A DNA stretch of 7,893 bases from CAZTAR01 sp043813895 (GTDB lineage: Bacteria; Planctomycetota; Phycisphaerae; UBA1845; UTPLA1). Each line of letters starts with the position of its first letter. Position 1 is the stretch's first letter. The notes below the pieces were generated by a model, which was not told where the DNA came from, ran no database searches, and saw nothing but the letters and a program-made list of their open reading frames with translations. The position numbers and the translations under genes are program-made. The stretch covers positions 1 through 7,893 of the forward strand of contig JBDRKQ010000250.1 of the NCBI GenBank assembly GCA_043813895.1, read 5' to 3'. Below are positions 1 through 6,255 of this stretch, piece after piece.

Positions 1-315
1 CATCCCAACGCAGGCCGCATGCTCGCCAAGCTCGCGGAATTGCACACAGCCAATGGCAATCCGTCCGCCGCCGCCAACGCGTACCGCGACGCCTATCATG
101 TATGCGCCGAAGCGCTGCGCGCGGAACACCCCGACCGTATCGACGTAGTCGGGAGGTTTGGAACTTTTCTGCTGGAGCACAGCGACCTCGTTGAGTCGGA
201 GCTGGCAAACACCGTGCTCTACGAGTATCTGGAAATCGTCCGCCGGCAAGATCCCGAAGATACCGAGCTGATCGCGAAAATCGAGGCCGCGCTCAGCGGT
301 CAGGCGCACCGGTAG
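1..315 (+). CDS. C-terminal end of a TPR-like repeat protein (5' partial)
   Basis: The reading frame is open from base 1 and ends at TAG 313-315, so the gene starts before the window; the ATG at 19 is only an internal methionine. About 104 residues are visible. The first 40 or so have the helix-turn-helix spacing of a tetratricopeptide repeat: LAKLAELHTANGN, then AANAYRDAY, with small residues at the packing positions and a Pro after the second helix (EHPDR). The remainder is also helical and acidic and could be a further degenerate repeat. TPR arrays mediate protein-protein contacts; in planctomycetes they are often C-terminal to Ser/Thr kinases, but nothing here shows the N-terminal part, so no specific role can be given. 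It runs in the same direction as mnmG, 117 bases upstream, with two GC-rich hairpins in the gap. The TPR call is by eye and moderately sure; that the frame is coding is more certain. Confidence 0.65.
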   Translation, partial: HPNAGRMLAKLAELHTANGNPSAAANAYRDAYHVCAEALRAEHPDRIDVVGRFGTFLLEHSDLVESELANTVLYEYLEIVRRQDPEDTELIAKIEAALSGQAHR

Positions 316-343
316 GCCGATTCCCGCAAACCCTCTTCTGGAA

Positions 344-384
344 CCGCGGCGTCGCTTCCGCGGGGCCGCCGGTCCTTTTGGCGG
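344..384 (+). terminator. Pair of GC-rich hairpins between the TPR gene and mnmG (weak terminator candidate)
   Basis: CCGCGG at 344-349 can pair with CCGCGG at 358-363 across an 8-base loop. CCGCC at 366-370 can pair with GGCGG at 380-384 across a 9-base loop. They lie about 30 bases after the TPR stop and end about 50 bases before mnmG. Neither is followed by a T tract, so intrinsic termination is only a possibility, and such short stems arise easily in GC-rich DNA. Confidence 0.2.
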
Positions 385-432
385 AGCGGGACCCGTGCAA
401 CTCCGGATTTCGCTGGCTATGATGGATCGACC

Positions 433-2298
433 ATGAACCTGGAGACCGAGGTTGTTGTGATCGGGGGTGGGCATGCCGGGGCGGAGGCGGCGTGGGTGTG
501 CGCGCGGCTGGGGGTACCAACCGTGCTGGTCACGATGGACCGTCGGGCGATCGGGCGGATGAGTTGTAACCCGGCGATGGGGGGAATCGGCAAGGGCCAG
601 ATGATCCGCGAGATCGACGCCCTGGGCGGGCTGATGGGCCTGGCGTCTGATGCCGCGGGTATTCACTTTCGCATCCTGAATCGCAGGAAGGGCCCGGCCG
701 TTCGCGCGCCGCGCGCTCAATGCGATCGCACGCTCTACGCGGACGCCGTGCAGAAGGCCCTCGCATCAACCCCCAACCTGATGATCATCGAAGGTACCGT
801 CGAGGGGATCGACGTCGAACGATCATCGGATCACGGTCGGCCGGCTGTCCGCGGTGTCCGGTTGAAGGGTGGAGACATCCTGCACTGTCTATGCGCCATC
901 GTGACGACCGGCACCTTCCTGCGGGCCGTCATGCACACCGGCGAGAGGATCACACCGGGCGGACGCCTCGGTGAAGACAGCGCCGACGGTCTTAGCAGCA
1001 CACTAGCGAAGCTTGGACTGACCTTGGCGCGGCTGAAGACGGGGACGCCGCCGCGCGTTGCCTGCGATTCGGTGGACTATGCCGCGCTGGAGATCCAGAC
1101 GCCGGATGAGACGCCGGCCCCGTTCTCCTTCATGCACGACGGGCTCGATCAGCAGCAGGTGCCGTGTTGGATTACCTACACGAACGAGGAAACACACGCC
1201 TTGATCCGAGCCGATCTGCACCGGGCGCCTCTCTACACAGGTCAGATCAGCTCAACGGGCCCACGGTACTGTCCGAGCATCGAGGACAAGATCGTGCGGT
1301 TCTCCGAGAAGCCGCGCCATCAGGTCTTTCTCGAACCCGAAGGGTACGAGAGCGACAGGCTGTACTGCAACGGGATCAGCACGTCGTTGCCGGAAGACGT
1401 CCAGGTCGCCATGGTTCGTTCGATTCGTGGATTGGAGCAGGCTGACATCGTACAGATGGGATATGCAGTCGAATACGATTTCGTGCCGCCCCAGCAGACC
1501 CAGGCCACTTTGGAGACGAAGAGGATTGCCGGCCTTTACCTGGCGGGGCAGATCAACGGCACGAGTGGCTACGAGGAGGCTGCCGGTCAGGGTTTGATCG
1601 CCGGCGTCAACGCCGCGCGGAGATGCCGGGATGCCGAACCCGTCGTGCTCCGCCGCGATCAAGGCTACATTGGCGTGATGATCGACGATCTGGTCACGAA
1701 AGGCACGGTCGAGCCATATCGGATGTTCACTTCCCGCGCGGAGTACCGCCTGCTGTTGCGGAGCGACAACGCTGACGCCCGCCTGACTCCGATCGGCCGC
1801 GAGATCGGCCTGGTGGATGATGCGAGATGGGGCCGGTTCGAGCGCAAACAGACCCTCGCGGCGGCGTTTGATTCCTGGGCGAGCGCGCGACGGCACAACG
1901 GTCGCTGCCTGCTCGATGTCCTCGCCCACGGAGGAGAGGACGCGCCCGGCCCGGCGATTCTGCATGAATGGGCGGACTCATTGCCGGCCTTGGTGCGCGG
2001 CTGCTCGCCGGAACAATTGGCGGAAGTAGCGGCATTCGTGTGCATCGAGGCGAAGTACGGGGGCTACATTTGCCGGCAGCAGCGCGAAATCGAACGGTTC
2101 CGCACCCTGGAGTCGCGACGAATACCGGACGACTTTGATTTCGGCTCGCTCCGGCAACTCAAGCATGAGGCTCGCGAGCGGCTGCAAGCGGTCGCACCGC
2201 GTAGTATCGGACAGGCCCGACGGATCAGCGGGATCAGCCCGGCTGATATGACGGTCCTCATGATCTACCTGGACGAGAAACGCCGCCGACCGGCGTAG
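433..2298 (+). CDS. mnmG: tRNA uridine-5-carboxymethylaminomethyl(34) synthesis enzyme MnmG (GidA)
   Basis: This is the FAD-dependent partner of the GTPase MnmE. Together they install the (carboxymethyl)aminomethyl group on C5 of wobble U34 in certain tRNAs, using methylene-tetrahydrofolate and NADH, in the cytoplasm. The 621-residue length is normal for the long MnmG form. Visible signatures, in order, are the FAD Rossmann motif GGGHAG (11-16); the first family signature SCNPAMGGIGKG running into REIDALGG, with the conserved Cys45; GPAVRAPRAQ; GPRYCPSIEDK with the second conserved Cys280; the second signature AGQINGTSGYEEAAGQGL; TSRAEYRLLLRSDNAD; and the C-terminal MnmE/tRNA-binding region with GGYICRQQREIERF and IGQARRISGISPADM. 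The ATG at 433 fits because the Rossmann motif begins at residue 7, as in the family; the ribosome site is weak (GGA at 424-426). The two ATGs at 419 and 422 are out of frame. mnmE is not in the window. Nothing suggests damage. Confidence 0.98.
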   Translation: MNLETEVVVIGGGHAGAEAAWVCARLGVPTVLVTMDRRAIGRMSCNPAMGGIGKGQMIREIDALGGLMGLASDAAGIHFRILNRRKGPAVRAPRAQCDRTLYADAVQKALASTPNLMIIEGTVEGIDVERSSDHGRPAVRGVRLKGGDILHCLCAIVTTGTFLRAVMHTGERITPGGRLGEDSADGLSSTLAKLGLTLARLKTGTPPRVACDSVDYAALEIQTPDETPAPFSFMHDGLDQQQVPCWITYTNEETHALIRADLHRAPLYTGQISSTGPRYCPSIEDKIVRFSEKPRHQVFLEPEGYESDRLYCNGISTSLPEDVQVAMVRSIRGLEQADIVQMGYAVEYDFVPPQQTQATLETKRIAGLYLAGQINGTSGYEEAAGQGLIAGVNAARRCRDAEPVVLRRDQGYIGVMIDDLVTKGTVEPYRMFTSRAEYRLLLRSDNADARLTPIGREIGLVDDARWGRFERKQTLAAAFDSWASARRHNGRCLLDVLAHGGEDAPGPAILHEWADSLPALVRGCSPEQLAEVAAFVCIEAKYGGYICRQQREIERFRTLESRRIPDDFDFGSLRQLKHEARERLQAVAPRSIGQARRISGISPADMTVLMIYLDEKRRRPA

Positions 2299-2310
2299 CC
2301 CCCAACCACC

Positions 2311-2359
2311 GGCCGCCGGCGGGACGGCCCGCAGGTCTGGAACGTCCCAGTTTCACTGG
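2311..2359 (+). terminator. Short hairpins just after mnmG (weak terminator candidate)
   Basis: GGCCG 2311-2315 can pair with CGGCC 2325-2329; inside it is an alternative perfect palindrome, CCGCCGGCGG (2313-2322). Further on, CCAGT 2347-2351 pairs with ACTGG 2355-2359 around the loop TTC, and AAAA follows. There is no T tract on the plus strand, so this is at best a weak or factor-assisted end for mnmG. Confidence 0.2.
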
Positions 2360-2423
2360 AAAACGACCGCCCGTCCGGCTCCTTGGGGCATCAAGTCGTG
2401 CGGGTCGTGGCACGATAACATTT

Positions 2424-2455
2424 GGGGTAGTCAAAATAGGGGGATTAGGTAAACT
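2424..2455 (+). promoter_or_regulatory. G-tract/TAG direct-repeat region upstream of the HTH-receiver gene; possible operator or promoter
   Basis: Two similar elements follow one another: GGGG-TAGTCAAA (2424-2435) and GGGGG-AT-TAGGTAAA (2439-2453). A third, GGGGG-TAA-TAGGCAAG (5481-5496), lies upstream of the pseudo-receiver gene. The shared core is a G tract, 0-3 bases, then TAG(G/T)(T/C)AA. A poor sigma70-like reading also exists: TAGTCA (2428-2433), 16 bases, TAAACT (2450-2455), each matching consensus at four of six positions. An operator for the HTH protein encoded just downstream is possible, since BldC-like HTH proteins bind direct repeats, but this is inference from three imperfect matches. 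Confidence 0.3.
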
Positions 2456-2550
2456 GCGCCGGTACAGAGCATGGAGTATTCAGCTCTGGAATCGCCGAGG
2501 CGACGGCCAGAGAACTGCTTGAGAAAGCACAGCTTGGACGGAGTGGCGCA
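2455..2550 (+). promoter_or_regulatory. Structured 5' leader with alternative hairpins abutting the start codon (candidate RNA switch)
   Basis: Five complementary sets are visible. TGCGCC 2455-2460 pairs with GGCGCA 2545-2550, which covers the spacer after the GGAG ribosome site and the first base of the ATG. Nested inside are CAGAGC 2465-2470 with GCTCTG 2483-2488; TCGC 2492-2495 with GCGA 2500-2503; and TGCTT 2516-2520 with AAGCA 2525-2529 around a GAGA (GNRA) loop. CTCTGG 2484-2489 can instead pair with CCAGAG 2507-2512, which destroys the first hairpin and wraps the second. It does not match any riboswitch consensus I know. No covariation can be tested from one sequence. If the weak promoter at 2428-2455 is real, the transcript would start near 2462 and the outermost helix could not form. 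Confidence 0.35.
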
Positions 2551-3113
2551 TGAAGACTGTTTTTACGACTGGCGAAGTAGCCCAGGTTTGCAAGATCAGT
2601 CAGCAAACGGTGATCCGTTGTTTTGACCGCGGCACTCTGACTGGCTTCCGGGTTCCAGGCTCGAAGTTCAGGCGGGTCCCGCGCGAGGCACTTGTCAAGT
2701 TTATGAGAGCCAACGGCATCCCCCTGGACAACCTGGACTCAGGCAAGAAGCGCGTGTTGATCGTCGACGACGACGCGGCGATTGTGGAGATGCTGGAGGA
2801 TCTCCTCACGCGCGACGGGCGATTCGAAGTGAAGTCCGCCTCGAACGGTTTTGACGCCGGGGCGTTGACGAAGGAATTCAGGCCTGACGTGATCCTCCTC
2901 GACTACATGCTGCCGGACATCAACGGCAACGTTGTGTGCGAGCGGATTCGCCAGGATCCGGAACTGGGGGACACGAAGATCATCATCGTCTCCGGCGCGA
3001 TCGCGGAGGCGGAAATCGCGACCCTGCGCAAGAGCGGCGTTGACGACTTCATCAAGAAGCCGTTCGACGTGGACAAGCTCATTACGCGGATGGTCGAAGT
3101 GCTCAACGTGTAG
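2550..3113 (+). CDS. Excisionase/BldC-like HTH fused to a receiver domain (response regulator)
   Basis: This is a 187-residue DNA-binding response regulator with the domains in unusual order, HTH first. Residues 1-55 form a MerR/excisionase-type winged HTH (HTH_17 style): TTGEVAQVCKISQQTVIRCFDRGTLTGFRVPGS is the typical pattern, with recognition helix around 18-26 and wing around 30-42, ending at a helix that reaches FMRANGIPL. A short linker leads to a complete receiver from about 67 to 187: acidic pair D73/D74, phosphoacceptor D118 in LLDYMLPDINGN, switch S148, and K170 in KKPFD. All phosphorylation residues are intact. The start is supported by GGAG at 2540-2543, six bases before ATG. The kinase gene begins 53 bases after its stop, so the two are probably cotranscribed and are likely cognate partners. 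It is expected to be a cytoplasmic transcription factor; its targets are unknown. A role in autoregulation through the upstream repeats is inference. Confidence 0.94.
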   Translation: MKTVFTTGEVAQVCKISQQTVIRCFDRGTLTGFRVPGSKFRRVPREALVKFMRANGIPLDNLDSGKKRVLIVDDDAAIVEMLEDLLTRDGRFEVKSASNGFDAGALTKEFRPDVILLDYMLPDINGNVVCERIRQDPELGDTKIIIVSGAIAEAEIATLRKSGVDDFIKKPFDVDKLITRMVEVLNV

Positions 3114-3166
3114 AACCAGGCTGCCAACCGTGGCGTGGCGGCGCGTTGGTCGGGACGGGAGCGGCT

Positions 3167-5452
3167 ATGACTTCGACGGCAGCGGGTGGCATCGACCCGC
3201 AAAAAGTCGAGCAGGTCTTGGCGCAGTTGGAGAGTCTGCCGCCGCTCGCGCCGGTTGTCACGCGCATACTCGCACTGACTGAAGACGCCGGCGCCGACGT
3301 CCGAGAGATCATCAATCTGATCAGCACGGATCCCTCCCTGACGACGCGCGTCCTGTCGATGCTCGGCCGCGCGGAGCACGGTGTCCGCTCAGAAGCGATC
3401 TCGGTCGAGAACGCCGTGAAGATGCTGGGCCTCAAGGCGATCCGGCAGATCACGCTATCAGTGAAGATACTCCAGGTGTTCGGGAATCCCGAATCTCCAG
3501 GAGAAGCCCCGGCCGACTTCGATCGGGCACAGTTCTGGCGGCACTGCCTGGGGACCGCGTGTGCCGCACGACGAATCGCGATGGCGATGGAGGGCGCGGT
3601 CGAGCCTGAGGAAGCGTTCGTCCTGGGCTTGCTCCACGACATCGGCAAGATCGCGCTGACCACGGTCATGCCGAAGAGTTTTGCGCGGATCGTTCGCACG
3701 GCCGATCGTGAGCGTAACGACATCGCCGACGTCGAGCGAGCCGTACTCGGCGTGGACCACACGGTTGTCGGACGCCGATTGGCGGAGCGGTGGGGCTTGC
3801 CGCAGAGCCTGCTCGACACGATCTGGTTGCACCACCAGCCGCCGGACGCCTTGCCCCCTTCCGTCGCCGCTGGACGTCATGTCCAGATCGTGCAGCTCGC
3901 GGACGCCCTTGTCCGGGAGCAACGCGTCGGTTACTCGGGTAACCACCGGTTCATCACGCCCTCTTCACGGCTTGCGGAATTGCTTGGAATCGCGCCTTCA
4001 GACTGGACCGCGATCGTCGAGTCTCTCGCCGACGAGATCGAGACGCGCGCCGAATGGATCGGCGTCGAGGAAATCACCAGCCGCGAGGTGTACCTGCGGG
4101 CGTTGCTCCAAACGACTGAAGAACTCAGCGAGTTGAATGCCGCACTGGCCGAGCGGAACAGGCGTCTCGAACGCAAGGGTGAGTACTTCGCGGCGCTGGG
4201 CGGGCTGAACCGATCCATCTCACCGACGGCAACCGTGAGGGATGTCTGCGGCGCGGGCGCGGAAGCAATTCGCCGAGCACTGCATGTTCACTCCGCCCTC
4301 GTCTTTGTCACGAGTGACGACAACCGGTGGGCGGACGTGGGGGTGTCCGACGGCACAATCCGCACGGAAGTGCTCGAACGTCCGGGCGACACGCCGGACG
4401 ACGGGCCCGACAGAGACGCGGCGATCCAGCTTGCCGGCGCCGGGACTTGGATCTCAGCGGCTGGTGGTGCTTTCGAGCTGTACTCGACGCGCTACCGTGA
4501 CGCGTTGGGGCAAGGTTCCGTCTGGCTGCTTCCGCTCGTACGCGAGAGTCGGTGGGTCGGCGGCTCGCTCTTTGTGGCGGACGCGGAGACTGTCGCTTCG
4601 CTTCGGCGGGAGTCTGCCGAGATCGGCGCGCTGAGTGCTGCGCTGGGCCTCGCCGTTGCGCAATCTCGAGCCCGATCGCGAGCCGTCGCGCTGAGCGACG
4701 AGTTGGCCGAGATCACGCGGCGATGGGCTGCCACACAGGCCGAACTGGTCAAGGCGAGGACCCTGGAGAGCGTGGTGAAGATGGCTGCGGGGGCCGCGCA
4801 CGAACTCAACAATCCTCTCGCGGTGATCTCCGGCAGGGCACAGATGCTGATGGCGCGATCGCCCGATACGGAGACGTCCGAATTGCTCGGTACGATCGTC
4901 AAGCAAACTCAGGCGTGCAGCGATATCGTGACGGACCTTATGGAATTCGCCAAGCCACGGCCGCCGAGACCCGAGCCAATTGGGTTGCAGGAGTTGTTGT
5001 CTTCGGTGAAAGCAGAGCTGGTCGGCGCTGGATTATTGGATGCGATGTGCCTCACTACGGACGTCCCGTCCGATACACTCCAAGTGTGGTTTGACCGTGA
5101 GCAACTGCACGGCGCGCTGCGGGAACTGCTGGAGAATGCGGTCGCGGCAACGGACTCCGCCTCGCGCCTTTTGACCGTCAAGGCATGCGCAGAATTGACC
5201 GAAGAGACCGTTGCCGTACGCGTAACCGACAACGGTTGCGGCATGAGCAAGGAGGACTTGGCGAACGCGATGGATCCGTTTTTCTCCCACCATCCGGCCG
5301 GGCGGCGACGCGGCCTCGGACTTGCCCGCGTAGGCCGCTGGCTTCGACTGAACGGCGGGGACATTCGGATTCAAAGTCAACCGGGGGAAGGAACGACGGT
5401 TGAACTGCAACTTCCCATCCCGGCTTCGGGTCGGGCCAATCAGCCTGCCTAA
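3167..5452 (+). CDS. HDOD-GAF-histidine kinase fusion (cytoplasmic sensor kinase)
   Basis: This 761-residue soluble kinase has no signal peptide or membrane segment. An HDOD/HD domain covers about 10-290: ESLPPLAPVVTRIL, then possible metal ligands H126, H157/D158 (HDIGK), H198, H222/H223 and D246. A coiled coil follows at about 305-337, then a GAF-like domain at about 340-500, and a second helical linker. HisKA carries H545 in AAHELNNPLAVISGRAQML. HATPase_c shows N657 (LRELLENA), the D688-NGCG G1 box, and GLGL (716-719). All catalytic boxes are present, so it should autophosphorylate on H545. The likely receiver partner is the HTH-receiver encoded 53 bases upstream. I chose ATG 3167 because GGGAG (3157-3161) sits five bases before it; an in-frame TTG at 3146 would add seven residues but has no good ribosome site. 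The F-box is unusual (PFFSHHPAGRRRG instead of the common FTTK form). The ligand is unknown. Confidence 0.95.
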   Translation: MTSTAAGGIDPQKVEQVLAQLESLPPLAPVVTRILALTEDAGADVREIINLISTDPSLTTRVLSMLGRAEHGVRSEAISVENAVKMLGLKAIRQITLSVKILQVFGNPESPGEAPADFDRAQFWRHCLGTACAARRIAMAMEGAVEPEEAFVLGLLHDIGKIALTTVMPKSFARIVRTADRERNDIADVERAVLGVDHTVVGRRLAERWGLPQSLLDTIWLHHQPPDALPPSVAAGRHVQIVQLADALVREQRVGYSGNHRFITPSSRLAELLGIAPSDWTAIVESLADEIETRAEWIGVEEITSREVYLRALLQTTEELSELNAALAERNRRLERKGEYFAALGGLNRSISPTATVRDVCGAGAEAIRRALHVHSALVFVTSDDNRWADVGVSDGTIRTEVLERPGDTPDDGPDRDAAIQLAGAGTWISAAGGAFELYSTRYRDALGQGSVWLLPLVRESRWVGGSLFVADAETVASLRRESAEIGALSAALGLAVAQSRARSRAVALSDELAEITRRWAATQAELVKARTLESVVKMAAGAAHELNNPLAVISGRAQMLMARSPDTETSELLGTIVKQTQACSDIVTDLMEFAKPRPPRPEPIGLQELLSSVKAELVGAGLLDAMCLTTDVPSDTLQVWFDREQLHGALRELLENAVAATDSASRLLTVKACAELTEETVAVRVTDNGCGMSKEDLANAMDPFFSHHPAGRRRGLGLARVGRWLRLNGGDIRIQSQPGEGTTVELQLPIPASGRANQPA

Positions 5453-5461
5453 GGGGGAATC

Positions 5462-5475
5462 GGCCGTCGTCGGCC
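5462..5475 (+). terminator. Hairpin after the kinase gene (partial terminator or processing stem)
   Basis: GGCCG 5462-5466 pairs with CGGCC 5471-5475 around a TCGT loop, nine bases after the kinase stop codon. No T tract follows. It could attenuate readthrough into the pseudo-receiver gene or protect the 3' end of the kinase message. The stem is only five pairs but entirely G-C. Confidence 0.3.
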
Positions 5476-5480
5476 ACACT

Positions 5481-5496
5481 GGGGGTAATAGGCAAG
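5481..5496 (+). promoter_or_regulatory. Third copy of the G-tract/TAG motif, upstream of the pseudo-receiver gene
   Basis: GGGGG-TAA-TAGGCAAG resembles the two elements at 2424-2453 before the HTH-receiver gene. It stands about 170 bases before the chosen start at 5665. If genuine it suggests joint control of the two receiver genes. The match is short and the spacing varies, so chance is not excluded. Confidence 0.25.
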
Positions 5497-5550
5497 GAAA
5501 AGCCGTAACTGGAAACGTTGAGGGAATCCGGGCCAGGCGGGTCGTGTAGG

Positions 5551-5578
5551 CCTCTCTCCCTCCTCCCCTCGCTCTCAC
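5551..5578 (+). other. Pyrimidine-rich tract in the leader of the pseudo-receiver gene
   Basis: A 28-base stretch made almost only of C and T lies roughly 90 bases before the start at 5665. Its strongly skewed composition supports reading 5453-5664 as a non-coding leader rather than as an N-terminal extension of the gene. No function can be assigned. Confidence 0.4.
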
Positions 5579-5664
5579 GGCTGAAACGCCCCGCCGGCCT
5601 TTTCTTGCCATCCTCAACGGAGCAGACAGTGGACGTCGCAGGGGAATCGGCGAAGGAAGCGAAA

Positions 5665-6255
5665 ATGACCTTGACGGACATGCAGATTCTGATTGTTGCG
5701 GATGATTCCGAAATGGTCGCGCGGATCACGAATGACATCGTCTGCAACCTCAGTGCGAACGTGGTCATCGTCGACTCGCTCGAAGAGGGTCGGGAGATGG
5801 TACGTTCGTCCGAGTTCGACGCGCTTCTCGTGGCGGCCGGGCTGCCGGACGGAGACGGCATCTCGTTACTCAACGAGTGTTCGCAGTCGCCCGAGACGCC
5901 GGTGATACTTCTGGGCGACGGTCTCCGCGCCGAGCGCGTGCTGACGGCGTTTCGGAATGGAGCGACGGACATCCTCCCGAATCCGTACGAGAAGAGCGAA
6001 CTGCTTGACAGCATTCGCAAGTCGGTTGAGGAGTACCGGATTCGCAGGCACGTCTACGGCCGTGCAAGGCGACTGCGACAACTGTCCTCGAAGCTCATTC
6101 GCGATCGGCGCGAGCTTCGCCAACGCATCGATCTGCTCTGCCGAGACCTCGTCTTCGCGTATCGCCGATTGGCGAAGAAGGTCGTCGGCATCCAAGATGC
6201 CGAGTCCGACTCAGGTCGGCAGGACCGCGTCGATTCCTTCGACGCGCGCGGATAA
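5665..6255 (+). CDS. Pseudo-receiver protein with basic helical C-terminal tail
   Basis: The protein has 196 residues. Residues 6-124 keep the receiver fold pattern: ILIVADDSEM with the acidic pair D13/D14, FDALLVAAGLPDGDG, PVILLGDG, and GATDILPNPYEKSELL. However, the phosphoacceptor position is Ala57 (in LLVAAGLP where LLDxxLP is usual), the switch Thr/Ser is Gly84, and the conserved Lys is Asn106. It therefore cannot take a phosphate by the usual route. Residues 125-177 are strongly basic and helical (RRHVYGRARRLRQL, then RIDLLCRDLVFAYRRLAKKV) and probably form a coiled coil or a binding surface; no HTH or enzyme domain is seen. Start choice: AAGGAAG (5653-5659) sits five bases before ATG 5665. 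An in-frame TTG at 5518 would add 49 residues unlike any domain and without a clear ribosome site. It follows the kinase gene by 212 bases and may act as a scaffold or modulator of that pair. Confidence 0.88.
   Translation: MTLTDMQILIVADDSEMVARITNDIVCNLSANVVIVDSLEEGREMVRSSEFDALLVAAGLPDGDGISLLNECSQSPETPVILLGDGLRAERVLTAFRNGATDILPNPYEKSELLDSIRKSVEEYRIRRHVYGRARRLRQLSSKLIRDRRELRQRIDLLCRDLVFAYRRLAKKVVGIQDAESDSGRQDRVDSFDARG

Noticed and set aside
1252..1965. Long minus-strand open frame (237 codons) opposite mnmG
   Set aside because: It lies wholly within the conserved mnmG coding region, has no recognisable motif, and is the usual by-product of GC-rich codon use on the other strand.
2408..2425. 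TGGCACG resembling the -24 half of a sigma54 promoter before the HTH-receiver gene
   Set aside because: The -12 half is not at the required distance: the bases there read CATT instead of TTGC, and the nearest TTTGG is about three bases too far. The kinase/regulator pair also lacks an AAA+ activator domain.
2455..2550. Known c-di-GMP (GEMM) or other named riboswitch in the leader
   Set aside because: The conserved GEMM-I bases and its tetraloop/receptor layout are not present, and no other class consensus I know matches, so only an unnamed candidate is reported.
3146..3166. Upstream TTG start for the HDOD-GAF kinase
   Set aside because: It adds only seven residues rich in Gly, Ala and Thr and has a poor ribosome site; ATG 3167 has GGGAG five bases upstream.
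5518..5664. 49-residue N-terminal extension of the pseudo-receiver from a TTG start
   Set aside because: The extension includes a translated pyrimidine tract, has no recognisable fold and no good ribosome site, whereas ATG 5665 has AAGGAAG at the right distance and begins just before the first receiver strand.
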